The position numbers were made by a program, and so were the translations under genes. A stretch of DNA of 64,000 bases from Terribium retamae. Lineage in GTDB: Bacteria; Pseudomonadota; Alphaproteobacteria; Rhizobiales; Rhizobiaceae. The notes under the pieces were generated by a model. That model had not been told where the DNA came from and made no database searches. It saw nothing but the letters and a program-made list of their open reading frames with translations. The DNA lies in contig NZ_JAKREW010000024.1 of NCBI RefSeq assembly GCF_022347545.1, positions 21,339 through 85,338 of the forward strand, in the 5' to 3' direction. Shown piece by piece: positions 16,122 through 24,866 of this stretch. How positions within the stretch are numbered: position 1 is the stretch's first letter; every line of letters begins with the position of its first letter.

Positions 16122-16787
16122 ATGCGCGTACTGGTGGTCGAGGATGACAAGGAACTGAATCGGCAACTCGCCGAGTCGCTTGTCGATGCTGGTTACGTCG
16201 TCGATCGCGCCTATGATGGCGAAGAAGGGCACTATCTCGGCGACACGGAGCCCTATGATGCCGTCGTGCTCGATATAGGCCTGCCGCAGATGGACGGAAT
16301 CAGCGTCGTGGAACGCTGGCGCCGTGACGGTCGCAAGATGCCCGTGCTGATGCTGACGGCGCGCGATCGCTGGAGCGACAAGGTCTCCGGTATCGATGCC
16401 GGCGCGGATGACTATGTGACGAAGCCTTTCCATATCGAGGAAATTCTGGCGCGTGTGCGCGCTCTGATCCGCCGCGCAGCCGGGCATGCTTCTTCCGAGC
16501 TTAGCTGCGGTCCGCTGCGTCTGGACACGAAGGCTTCCAAGGCCGATGTCGACGGGGTGCCTTTGAAACTCACCTCGCATGAATTCCGTCTTCTTGCTTA
16601 CCTGATGCATCACATGGGCGAGGTCGTATCGCGCACCGAACTGGTCGAACATCTTTATGATCAGGATTTCGACCGCGATTCCAATACGATCGAAGTCTTC
16701 GTCGGAAGGCTGCGCAAGAAGATGGGTGTCGACATGATCGAGACCGTGCGCGGCATGGGCTACCGCATGCGTGAACCGGAGGCGTAA
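16122..16787 (+). CDS. feuP: OmpR/PhoP-type response regulator, FeuP-like
   Basis: A 221-residue DNA-binding response regulator. The receiver domain has acidic pocket EDD (7-9), phospho-acceptor D51 (VVLDIGLPQMDG), T79 and K101 (TKPF). The C-terminal winged helix contains LTSHEFRLLAYLMHHMGEVVSRTELVEHLY and the RLRKKMG / VRGMGYRM ends. In Sinorhizobium FeuP activates genes such as ndvA for cyclic glucan export and is needed for symbiosis and low-osmotic growth. The gene overlaps feuQ by 17 bases and follows the feuN-like gene, giving the order feuN-feuP-feuQ. Confidence 0.87.
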   Translation: MRVLVVEDDKELNRQLAESLVDAGYVVDRAYDGEEGHYLGDTEPYDAVVLDIGLPQMDGISVVERWRRDGRKMPVLMLTARDRWSDKVSGIDAGADDYVTKPFHIEEILARVRALIRRAAGHASSELSCGPLRLDTKASKADVDGVPLKLTSHEFRLLAYLMHHMGEVVSRTELVEHLYDQDFDRDSNTIEVFVGRLRKKMGVDMIETVRGMGYRMREPEA

Positions 16788-18213
16788 GGCGGAACCGCTT
16801 GCCACCACCACACGGACCAAGAAAAGGGCGCCGTTGCGTTTCTGGCTGCGCTCGCTGACGTTCCGCGTCGTCGCTTTCTCTTCGATCTGGGCGGTAGTGA
16901 CGCTGATCGTCATCTTCACGCTGATCACCACACTCTACCGCCAAGCCAGCGAGCGTGGCTTCGACAGTTTGCTTTCGGCGCATTTGTTCAACCTGATCGG
17001 GTCTGTCGGTATTTCCGATAAAGGCGTTTTGATCGGTGCACCGGACCTCGGGGATCTGCGTTTTTCCGAACCCTTTTCCGGCTGGTACTGGTCGGTGGAA
17101 CCGGCGTCGGAAGGGGTCAGCGGCCATCTGCGTTCGTCTTCGATGATTGCGCAGACATTGCCCTCGCCAAGCATCAGTGAAGTGCCCTTCAACTCCAGCT
17201 TCCAGCGCAGCTATTCGACGCGGGGATTGAAGGGCGAAAGACTGCAGGTCTTCGAGAGCGAGTTCGTACTCGATGCGAAGAACCACATCGCCCGCTTCAG
17301 GGTCATGGGCAACAAGAGCGAGTTGGAGGAAGAAATCCGCTCCTTCCAAGGGCGGCTGCTCACTTATCTTTCATTGTTCGGCGCCGGCATGATCGCCATC
17401 AATGCCATTGCCATCCTGCTTGGCCTGCAGCCGTTGCGGCGTGTTCGGGCCGCGCTCGCCATGGTGCGCGAGGGAACGGCACAGCGGCTCGGCGGCAATT
17501 TCCCATCCGAAATCGAGCCGTTGGCCAATGAAACCAATGCGCTGATCGAGAACAACAAACGCATTGTCGAGCGTTCGCGCACCCAGGTGGGTAATCTTGC
17601 CCACTCGCTGAAGACACCGCTCGCAGTGCTGTTGAACGAGGGGCGGGCGCTTGGCGGCCAAAAGGGTCAACTGATCACCGACCAGGCAGCATCCATGCAG
17701 AAACAGGTCGAACATTATCTGCAGCGGGCGCGCATCGCTGCCCAACGCGACAGTGTCGTCTACCGCACGCCTGTGGCGCCACTCGCAGAGCGCATGGTGC
17801 GGGTGATGCAGAAACTTAATCCGAAGGTTGCGCTTTCCCTTTCCTTGCCAGCGGAAGCAATTATCTTTGCCGGCGAACGCGAGGATCTCGAGGAGATCAT
17901 GGGCAATCTGCTCGAAAACGCGATGAAGTGGGCGCGCGGCACCGCCAGGATCACCGCGAGGCCGCTTGCGGTCGCTGGAGATGGCGGCGATCATTTCGAA
18001 ATCCTCATAGAGGACGATGGCCCAGGCATTCCGGAAGACAAGGCGCGCGAGGCCCTGCAGCGCGGCAAGCGCCTGGACGAAACCAAACCCGGGACAGGGT
18101 TGGGACTGGCCATCGTGGCCGACCTGATCAAGGAGTATGGAGGGACATTGGCCTTGGAGCGCTCGCCGCTCGGTGGGCTGAAGGCGATTGTGCGCCTGCG
18201 CAGCGTCCAGTGA
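16771..18213 (+). CDS. feuQ: PhoQ-type sensor histidine kinase, FeuQ-like
   Basis: A 480-residue inner-membrane sensor kinase with two membrane helices (about residues 35-57 and 200-220) around a periplasmic domain of roughly 140 residues, then a HAMP-like linker. The phospho-acceptor box is HSLKTPLAVL with H278, the form typical of PhoQ-like kinases rather than HELRTPL. The ATPase domain has NLLENAMKWA, DDGPGI and GTGLGLAIVADL. GTG at 16771 overlaps the feuP end, indicating coupled translation. The periplasmic domain is where a FeuN-like protein would act. Confidence 0.85.
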   Translation: MNRRRKAEPLATTTRTKKRAPLRFWLRSLTFRVVAFSSIWAVVTLIVIFTLITTLYRQASERGFDSLLSAHLFNLIGSVGISDKGVLIGAPDLGDLRFSEPFSGWYWSVEPASEGVSGHLRSSSMIAQTLPSPSISEVPFNSSFQRSYSTRGLKGERLQVFESEFVLDAKNHIARFRVMGNKSELEEEIRSFQGRLLTYLSLFGAGMIAINAIAILLGLQPLRRVRAALAMVREGTAQRLGGNFPSEIEPLANETNALIENNKRIVERSRTQVGNLAHSLKTPLAVLLNEGRALGGQKGQLITDQAASMQKQVEHYLQRARIAAQRDSVVYRTPVAPLAERMVRVMQKLNPKVALSLSLPAEAIIFAGEREDLEEIMGNLLENAMKWARGTARITARPLAVAGDGGDHFEILIEDDGPGIPEDKAREALQRGKRLDETKPGTGLGLAIVADLIKEYGGTLALERSPLGGLKAIVRLRSVQ

Positions 18214-18315
18214 AGATCGGCAATATGGGGTGGCCTGCGGCCCAATTTCAGCCCAATATCGAGGCTATCGCCGCGGCTTCGCCGATTGCGCGGCGAAGAG
18301 GGGAATTTTGACAGC

Positions 18316-18741
18316 ATGACGATTCGCATTGGCCTTGTAGCCGGAATGCTGGCGTTGGCCGGCTGCACCACGACTGGGTCGGATGGACCTGACATCGCAC
18401 CGAAATCCGGCAAGGACAGCGCCTCGGTTGCCTCGACCGTACTTTCCGAGATGGGCGGCGGCTTGATCGGCGGAAATATCGGCGCGAACCTGAATGCGGC
18501 TGAAAAGCGCAAGGCGCTGGAGGCCGAATACAAGGCGCTGGAGTACACCGCGAGCGGGCAGACGGTAACCTGGAAGGGTGATCAGAGCCGCTATGGCGAG
18601 GTGGTGGCTGCGCAGCCATATCGCGTCGGATCGCAGGATTGCCGCCAGTATCGTCATACCGTCTATTCGGGCGGTGCCGGCCAGATTGCGCGCGGCACTG
18701 CCTGTCGCAATGCCGATGGCAGCTGGACACCGCTGACATAG
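18316..18741 (+). CDS. Outer-membrane lipoprotein, 17-kDa surface antigen-like
   Basis: A 141-residue lipoprotein precursor. The lipobox LALAGC puts the lipidated cysteine at residue 17. A glycine-rich segment (GGGLIGGNIGANLN) resembles the glycine-zipper of the rickettsial 17-kDa antigen and SmpA-like proteins. The C-terminal half (TWKGDQSRYGEVV to YSGGAGQIARGTACRNADGSW) is the usual beta-rich RT0821-type tail. The ATG at 18316 is chosen because it gives a proper signal peptide. It follows feuQ by about 100 bases on the same strand, but no functional link is known. Confidence 0.8.
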   Translation: MTIRIGLVAGMLALAGCTTTGSDGPDIAPKSGKDSASVASTVLSEMGGGLIGGNIGANLNAAEKRKALEAEYKALEYTASGQTVTWKGDQSRYGEVVAAQPYRVGSQDCRQYRHTVYSGGAGQIARGTACRNADGSWTPLT

Positions 18742-18874
18742 GAAGCCGCCGGATCCAAACTTCCATCATGATTGGGTATTTGCGCTCGATCAAAGCTGCC
18801 TGACCGCAATTCTGTCAAAGCGTCGCAGGACGCTTGTGTTGGCAGGACGAAGCCGGACCGCTATTGGAAGTTCC

Positions 18875-20002
18875 ATGCTGTTTTGGGTCATAGCCGCGGT
18901 GCTGACGCTGGGCGCGAGCCTGGCCGTGCTGTTGCCTCTCGCTGGAGGGGCGAGGGGGCGGGATTCCCAAAACGCCCACGATCTCGAAGTCTATCGCGAC
19001 CAACTCGGCGAAATCGAAGGCGACCTGGAGCGCGGGCTGATCCAGGCCGCTGAAGCCGAGCAGGCGCGTGCCGAGATCGGACGCCGCATCATTCGTCTTG
19101 GCAGCCACGAAGCCGCCGCTGACGCTTCCGTGGCCGTTTCAAAGACTGTACGTGTCTTCTCCGTCGTCGCCGTGCTGGCCGTACCGCTGCTCAGTTGGGG
19201 AATTTATGCACGTCTGGGCTCCCCTGACGTGCCGCCACAGCCCTTGGCGGAGCGCCTGGCCAAGAATCCGGCAGAGAGCTCCGTCGACGAGCTGGTCGCA
19301 AGAGCCGAAGCGCACCTGGTGAAAAATCCCTCCGATGGCCGAGGCTGGGACGTTTTGGCCCCGATCTATCTGCGCATCGGCCGTTTCGCCGATGCCGTCA
19401 CTGCCTACCGCAACGCGATCAGGCTCGAAGGGGCTACTGCTGCTCGCCAGATCGGCCTTGGCGAGGCAATGGTCAACGGCGCCGGAGGCGTCGTCTCGGC
19501 TGAAGCGCAGTCGGTGTTCGAGGCGGCGTTGAAACTTGAAGCAGACAACCCGAAGGCGAATTTTTATCTCGCTTTGGCGCTCTCGCAGGAAGGCCGCAAG
19601 GAAGAGGCGATCGCCACGCTTCAGAAGGTTCAGGCGACGTTGCCGGCGGACTCTCCGTGGCGCAGGGCTGTTGAACAAGCGCTGGCGAGCCTGGATGGCA
19701 ATCCTGCCCCGTCTGCGGGCGGTCCGTCGCAAGAAGACATGGCGGCCGCTTCTTCGCTCTCGGAGGAGCAGCGTGGCGCCATGATCGAGACAATGGTTGC
19801 CAGTCTCGACGAGAAGCTGAAACAGAACCCGCGCGATACGGAAGGATGGATGCGTCTCATTCGTTCGTATGTGGTGCTGGGAAAGACCGACGAAGCGCGG
19901 GCAGCCCTTCGGCGGGGTATAACGGTTTTCGGTGCTGATAGCCCGGAGGCGAAGCAGTTCACGGCCTTTGCCGGGACACTCGGTCTCACGGCAACGGAGT
20001 AG
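18875..20002 (+). CDS. ccmI: Cytochrome c maturation protein CcmI
   Basis: A 375-residue chaperone that holds apocytochrome c for haem ligation. Two membrane helices (residues about 3-22 and 90-112) flank a cytoplasmic loop with the zipper-like EVYRDQLGEIEGDLERGLI segment typical of CcmI. The periplasmic part carries TPR-type repeats (GWDVLAPIYLRIGRFADAVTAY, NPKANFYLALALSQEGRKEEAI). The ATG at 18875 is preferred over earlier in-frame codons because MLFWVIAAVL is the usual family start. First gene of the ccmI-ccmE-ccmF-ccmH operon, 3 bases before ccmE. Confidence 0.93.
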   Translation: MLFWVIAAVLTLGASLAVLLPLAGGARGRDSQNAHDLEVYRDQLGEIEGDLERGLIQAAEAEQARAEIGRRIIRLGSHEAAADASVAVSKTVRVFSVVAVLAVPLLSWGIYARLGSPDVPPQPLAERLAKNPAESSVDELVARAEAHLVKNPSDGRGWDVLAPIYLRIGRFADAVTAYRNAIRLEGATAARQIGLGEAMVNGAGGVVSAEAQSVFEAALKLEADNPKANFYLALALSQEGRKEEAIATLQKVQATLPADSPWRRAVEQALASLDGNPAPSAGGPSQEDMAAASSLSEEQRGAMIETMVASLDEKLKQNPRDTEGWMRLIRSYVVLGKTDEARAALRRGITVFGADSPEAKQFTAFAGTLGLTATE

Positions 20003-20005
20003 GGG

Positions 20006-20449
20006 ATGACGCGCAAGCAGAAGCGATTGTCGGTGATCGTGGCGGGGCTGAGCTTCCTGGCACTGGCTGCGGGGTTGACCTTCTATGCACTCGGTCAGAA
20101 AGCATCGTATTTCTACATGCCTGGCGACCTTGCCGTTGCCAATCTCGCGCCAGGCCAGCGTATCCGTCTCGGCGGGCTGGTGGAAAAGGGCACGATCGTG
20201 CGCGGCCAGGGGACCACGGTTTCTTTTGCCGTCACTGACACGCATGATACGGTGAAGGTGACCTACACCGGGATTTTGCCCGACTTGTTTCGCGAAGAGC
20301 AGGGCGTCATCACCGAAGGTTCATTCGGCTCCGACGGCGTTTTCGTCGCCGATAGCGTGCTGGCCAAGCATGACGAGCGTTATATGCCCAAGGAAGTCGC
20401 CGACGGACTGAAGGCCAAGGGTGTTTGGCAGGAAACACAGGTGAAATAG
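20006..20449 (+). CDS. ccmE: Cytochrome c maturation haem chaperone CcmE
   Basis: A 147-residue periplasmic haem chaperone anchored by one helix (residues 8-29). Haem is attached covalently to the conserved histidine, here H122 in LAKHDERYMP, and then passed to the CcmF/CcmH ligase. The OB-fold core includes RLGGLVEKGTI and VTDTHDTVKVTYTGILPDLFREEQG, as in all CcmE. It sits between ccmI (3 bases) and ccmF (5 bases) in the same operon. Confidence 0.96.
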   Translation: MTRKQKRLSVIVAGLSFLALAAGLTFYALGQKASYFYMPGDLAVANLAPGQRIRLGGLVEKGTIVRGQGTTVSFAVTDTHDTVKVTYTGILPDLFREEQGVITEGSFGSDGVFVADSVLAKHDERYMPKEVADGLKAKGVWQETQVK

Positions 20450-20454
20450 CGGGC

Positions 20455-22440
20455 ATGGTGGAGATCGGTCATTTCGCTCTGGTTCTGGCCTTTGCGCTCG
20501 CACTGATCCAGACCATCGTGCCGTTGGTTGGCGCGCGTATCGGCAGTGACCGGATGATGGCGGTGGCTGCGCCAACAGCCATTACCGGCTTTGCTCTGAC
20601 GGCTCTTTCCTTCGCAGCCCTCATGGTTGCTTATGCCGGTTCGGACTTCTCGGTCGTCAATGTCTGGGAAAATTCGCACTCTTTGCAGCCGATGATCTAC
20701 AAGCTCACCGGAACATGGGGCAATCACGAAGGCTCGATGCTTTTGTGGGTTCTGATCCTGGCCTTCTTCGGTGCCCTTGTCGCGGCCTTCGGCGCCAATC
20801 TGCCGGCCAGCCTCAAGGCCAATGTCCTGGCTGTGCAGGGTTCGATCGGTCTTGCGTTCTTCTTGTTCATCCTGATCACGTCCAATCCCTTTGCCCGTTT
20901 GATCCCGGCCCCGGTCGAAGGACGTGACCTCAATCCGATCCTGCAGGATCTCGGATTGGCCGTGCATCCGCCGCTGCTCTATCTGGGTTATGTCGGCTTC
21001 TCCATCTGCTTCTCATTCTCGGTCGCTGCCCTGATCGATGGCCGCATCGATGCCGCCTGGGCGCGTTGGGTGCGACCCTGGACGCTGGTGGCCTGGATAT
21101 TCCTCACCGGCGGCATCGCGGTCGGCTCCTACTGGGCCTATTACGAGCTCGGTTGGGGCGGCTTCTGGTTCTGGGACCCGGTCGAGAACGCCTCCTTCAT
21201 GCCCTGGCTGGCCGGTACGGCATTGCTGCATTCAGCCATCGTCATGGAAAAACGCTCTGCGTTGAAGATCTGGACGCTGCTGCTTGCTATCCTCACCTTC
21301 TCGTTGTCACTGCTCGGCACGTTCCTGGTGCGGTCGGGCGTGCTCACCTCCGTCCATGCCTTCGCCACGGATCCGTCGCGCGGCATCTTCATCCTATGCA
21401 TCTTGCTGTTCTTCATCGGCGGTTCCTTGGCGCTGTTTGCATTACGCGCCTCCTCGCTCACTGCCGGCGGCCTGTTCCAGCCGATCTCGCGCGAGGGAGC
21501 ATTGGTGCTGAACAATCTGTTCTTGACCACGGCCACTGCGACTGTGCTGATCGGCACGCTCTACCCGCTTGCCCTTGAAGCCCTGACGGGCGACAAGATT
21601 TCGGTCGGCGAGCCGTTCTTCAACCTGACCTTCGGTCCCTTGATGGTGCCGCTCTTGTTGCTAGTGCCCTTCGGGCCATTGCTTGCCTGGAAGCGCGGCG
21701 ATCTTCTCGCGGTCGCCCAACGCCTGATGGCCGCTTTCGGTGCTGCTTTGCTGGCGGCGTTGGTCACCCTCTTTTTCATCGATGGCGGTTCGGTGCTTGC
21801 TGCCACCGGTGCGGGTCTCGCCGTCTGGCTGATCTTTGGCGCAGCCACCGACCTTGCCATGAAGGCGGGTTTCAGGTCGGTGACGTTCCCGGTCATGCTG
21901 CGCCGTCTCGTGGGGCTGCCGCGTTCGGTCTTCGGCACTGCGTTTGCGCATGCCGGTCTTGGCATCACGCTGATCGGGCTGGTGGGCACGCTGAACTTCG
22001 GTGAGGAGCATATCCTGACCATGAAGCCGCAACAGACCGTGGAAGTTGCCGGCCGCACCATCCGTTTCGAAGGAATTCAGCCGATGAAGGGGCCGAACTT
22101 CAACGAGGATCGCGCCCACTTCCAACTGATCAACGCTGGTGGCCAAGTGACCGCCACGATCAGCTCATCCAAGCGCTTCTACCCAGCTCGCCAGATGCCA
22201 ACCACAGAGGCGGGCATCAAGACGATAGGCTTCAGCCAGCTTTACATCGCACTTGGTGATGAATCTGCGGATGGCTCGGTCGTTGCGCGCATCTGGTGGA
22301 AGCCGCTGGTGACGCTGATCTGGCTGGGTGGTCTCGTCATGATGATGGGCGGTGCGGTCTCGCTGGCAGACCGTCGCCTGCGCGTTGGCGCTCCCGCCAG
22401 ACGCAAGAGCAAGCCAGTGCCCGTGGCCAGTCCGTCATGA
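20455..22440 (+). CDS. ccmF: Haem lyase subunit CcmF
   Basis: A 661-residue polytopic membrane protein of the haem handling family and core of the cytochrome c haem lyase. The tryptophan-rich motif is visible as GWGGFWFWDPVENASFMPWL, and conserved histidines appear in TWGNHEGSMLLWV and LAVHPPLLYLGYVG. The C-terminal periplasmic part contains TEAGI. The ATG at 20455 gives the usual MVEIGHFALVLAFALAL start. The stop codon overlaps the ccmH start as ATGA, so the two are translationally coupled. Confidence 0.96.
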   Translation: MVEIGHFALVLAFALALIQTIVPLVGARIGSDRMMAVAAPTAITGFALTALSFAALMVAYAGSDFSVVNVWENSHSLQPMIYKLTGTWGNHEGSMLLWVLILAFFGALVAAFGANLPASLKANVLAVQGSIGLAFFLFILITSNPFARLIPAPVEGRDLNPILQDLGLAVHPPLLYLGYVGFSICFSFSVAALIDGRIDAAWARWVRPWTLVAWIFLTGGIAVGSYWAYYELGWGGFWFWDPVENASFMPWLAGTALLHSAIVMEKRSALKIWTLLLAILTFSLSLLGTFLVRSGVLTSVHAFATDPSRGIFILCILLFFIGGSLALFALRASSLTAGGLFQPISREGALVLNNLFLTTATATVLIGTLYPLALEALTGDKISVGEPFFNLTFGPLMVPLLLLVPFGPLLAWKRGDLLAVAQRLMAAFGAALLAALVTLFFIDGGSVLAATGAGLAVWLIFGAATDLAMKAGFRSVTFPVMLRRLVGLPRSVFGTAFAHAGLGITLIGLVGTLNFGEEHILTMKPQQTVEVAGRTIRFEGIQPMKGPNFNEDRAHFQLINAGGQVTATISSSKRFYPARQMPTTEAGIKTIGFSQLYIALGDESADGSVVARIWWKPLVTLIWLGGLVMMMGGAVSLADRRLRVGAPARRKSKPVPVASPS

Positions 22441-22904
22441 GCATGCGTCGTTTTCTTGCCGGATTGATGTTGGGACTCGTTCTGCTCGCCTCCGGCGGTG
22501 CCTATGCCGTCAAGCCTGGCGAGATGTTGTCCGATCCGGAACTTGAAGCGCGCGCACGTTCCTTGTCGGCTGGTTTGCGGTGCATGGTGTGCCAGAACCA
22601 GTCAATCGACGAATCCGATGCTGATCTGGCGCGCGATTTGCGCGTCCTGGTGCGCGATCGGCTGAAAGCCGGTGACAGCGACAAACAGGTCATCGACTAT
22701 GTCGTCTCGCGCTATGGCGAGTTCGTGCTTTTGAAGCCGCGTTTCGAATGGCGTACCGCGTTGCTCTGGGGTGCGCCCGTGCTGCTGCTTCTGGTCGGGG
22801 GCGCATTCATGGTGTTGGCGGCGCGTCGACCAAAAGCCGTGGAAACGCCTGGGTTGAGCGCGGACGAAAAGGCGAAGCTCGACGCGATTCTGAAGCACGA
22901 CTAA
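22437..22904 (+). CDS. ccmH: Cytochrome c maturation thioreductase CcmH
   Basis: A 155-residue CcmH/CycL protein with a signal peptide, periplasmic three-helix domain and C-terminal membrane helix (about 104-124). The redox pair is C49 and C52 in LRCMVCQNQSIDESDADLA, which reduces the apocytochrome CXXCH before haem attachment. The start overlaps the ccmF stop (ATGA at 22437-22440). This is the last gene of the ccm operon here; ccmABCD and ccmG are not in the window. Confidence 0.96.
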   Translation: MSMRRFLAGLMLGLVLLASGGAYAVKPGEMLSDPELEARARSLSAGLRCMVCQNQSIDESDADLARDLRVLVRDRLKAGDSDKQVIDYVVSRYGEFVLLKPRFEWRTALLWGAPVLLLLVGGAFMVLAARRPKAVETPGLSADEKAKLDAILKHD

Positions 22905-22928
22905 GCGCCTCTTCATAACCTCGGCCAA

Positions 22929-22968
22929 CATTACCAAAGTTTCATCTACCGGAAATGAAGCGGTAATG
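22929..22968. promoter_or_regulatory. Inverted repeat upstream of degP
   Basis: Outer arms CATTACC / GGTAATG and inner arms TTCAT / ATGAA form a nested dyad in the 131-bp region between ccmH and degP. It starts 24 bases after the ccmH stop. No U-run follows, so an operator for a stress regulator or a structured leader is more likely than a terminator. Confidence 0.4.
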
Positions 22969-23035
22969 TCGTCTTCTCTATCTGTTGTCCCGAAGGATGC
23001 CGCTTGAGCATCCATTTCTAGAGGATAACGGATCG

Positions 23036-24553
23036 ATGACTGCTACCCCAACTTCCTCCCGCACTCGTTCGCGTCTGGCCGCCGCCGCCGCTTCACTGGC
23101 CATCGCTGGCGCTATCGGCGTCGGTGCGCTCACCACCGGCACGGCTCCCGTCATGGCGGAGGCCGTCAGCGTCCAGGCCCCGCAGGTGCCGGGCTTCGCC
23201 GATCTCGTCGAGAAGGTTTCGCCGGCCGTTGTTTCGGTTCAGGTGAAGGCCAAGGTTCAGCCGGCTTCCGACGAAGGTGGCCTTCCGTTCGACGCTCCCG
23301 ACTTCTTCCAGGATAATCCGCAGCTCAAGCGCTTCTTCAAGGAGTTCCGTGGTGGTCCCAACGGCCAGCGCTTCCAGCATCGTGAAAACCCGAACCGCCA
23401 GCCGCGTCCGGTAGCGCAGGGGTCCGGCTTCTTCATTTCCGAGGACGGTTACATCGTCACCAACAATCACGTGGTCGACGGTGGCTCGGCCTTCACCATC
23501 GTCACGACCGATGGCAAGGAATTCGACGCCAAGCTGGTCGGTACCGATCAGCGCACCGACCTTGCAGTGCTCAAGGTCGACGCAAAGGACCAGAAATTCA
23601 CCTATGTCGAGTTCGCGGACGACTCCAAAGTTCGCGTTGGTGACTGGGTGGTCGCCGTCGGCAATCCGTTCGGCCTTGGGGGTACCGTCACATCCGGCAT
23701 CGTCTCCGCCCGCGGCCGCGACATCGGTGCCGGCCCGTACGACGATTTCATCCAGATCGATGCTCCGGTGAATCGCGGCAACTCAGGTGGCCCGACCTTC
23801 AACCAGAGTGGCCAGGTGGTCGGTATCAACACCGCTATCTTCTCGCCTTCGGGCGGCAGCGTCGGCATCGCCTTCGACATTCCGGCGTCCACCGCCAAGC
23901 AGGTCGTGGAAGTGCTGATGAAGGGCGGCACGGTCGAGCGCGGCTGGCTTGGGGTCGAAATCCAGCCGGTAACCGCCGATATCGCGGAGTCGCTCGGTCT
24001 GAAGACTGAAAAGGGCGCACTGGTTTCCGGTGCTCAGGACGACAGCCCCGCCAAGAAAGCGGGTATCGTCGCTGGCGATGTCATTACCCAGGTTGACGGC
24101 AAGGATGTCGCAACCACCAAGGAACTGGCTCGCCTGATCGGCGCCTACCAGCCCGGCAAGTCGGTGGATGTGACTGTCTGGCGTGGCGGCAAGGCTGAGA
24201 CGATCAAGGTCGACCTTGGCAAATTGCCGAATGGCGACAAGATGGCGTCGGCCGGCAAGCCGTCGGAACCGTCGGGCACCAACTCGCTGGCTGACCTTGG
24301 CCTGACCGTCACCAAGTCCGAAGACGGCAAGGGCGTGGTCGTGACCGACGTCGATCCCGATAGCGATGCCGCGGATCGTGGCATTCAGCCGGGCGATGTC
24401 ATCACTGCAGTCAATGCCCAGGAAGTGGCTGGCGCCTCCGACATCTCCGCAGCGATGAAGGAAGCCCAGAAGTCTGGCCGCAAGCAGGTGCTGGTGCAGA
24501 TCAGCCGCGAAGACACCAACCGCTTCGTGACGCTGCCGGTCGCGAAGGGCTGA
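23036..24553 (+). CDS. degP: Periplasmic serine protease DegP/HtrA (Do family)
   Basis: A 505-residue periplasmic protease and chaperone for misfolded envelope proteins. A signal peptide (cut near residue 41) precedes the trypsin-like domain with catalytic H145 (NNHVVDG), D175 (RTDLAVLKV) and S250 (RGNSGGPTFN). Two PDZ domains follow (about 280-370 and 400-500). The N-terminal region after the signal contains a flexible, Phe/Arg/Gln-rich loop (DFFQDNPQLKRFFKEF), like the LA loop of DegP. The ATG at 23036 has AGAGGA upstream. A response regulator/kinase pair lies downstream on the same strand. Confidence 0.95.
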   Translation: MTATPTSSRTRSRLAAAAASLAIAGAIGVGALTTGTAPVMAEAVSVQAPQVPGFADLVEKVSPAVVSVQVKAKVQPASDEGGLPFDAPDFFQDNPQLKRFFKEFRGGPNGQRFQHRENPNRQPRPVAQGSGFFISEDGYIVTNNHVVDGGSAFTIVTTDGKEFDAKLVGTDQRTDLAVLKVDAKDQKFTYVEFADDSKVRVGDWVVAVGNPFGLGGTVTSGIVSARGRDIGAGPYDDFIQIDAPVNRGNSGGPTFNQSGQVVGINTAIFSPSGGSVGIAFDIPASTAKQVVEVLMKGGTVERGWLGVEIQPVTADIAESLGLKTEKGALVSGAQDDSPAKKAGIVAGDVITQVDGKDVATTKELARLIGAYQPGKSVDVTVWRGGKAETIKVDLGKLPNGDKMASAGKPSEPSGTNSLADLGLTVTKSEDGKGVVVTDVDPDSDAADRGIQPGDVITAVNAQEVAGASDISAAMKEAQKSGRKQVLVQISREDTNRFVTLPVAKG

Positions 24554-24866
24554 TCGATCGCCGCAGGCAAGGATATTGCCGGGAATGCCCGGTCCGTGGG
24601 GGCACGGACCCGAGCAAGCCGGTTTGCCTTTGCCTTCCGGTGTCCTTCGGATGTGAGCCGTCCACCGGGCTGGCCCATATCCGGAAACTCAGCCTCCAGA
24701 GCGGTGGTGTCGCACCCCCGGATCACCGCGAAGGAAGCATGGTCGGCGTGTCAGTGAGTAGTGTCCGACCTCAGCGGCAGCGGGGCTCTTGTCCCGCTGC
24801 CGCAAAATCACAGGATGTCCAGAGATGTCTGCCGCAACGGCTTCGGAAATTGCGTATAACGGCTCC
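24554..24866. other. 313-bp region between degP and the response regulator gene
   Basis: No gene is supported. It contains two hairpins: GGTCCGTG / CACGGACC with loop GGGG (24591-24610), possibly a weak degP terminator, and a strong 11-bp stem GCGGCAGCGGG / CCCGCTGCCGC (24774-24803). Neither has a clear U-run on the plus strand. Confidence 0.4.
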
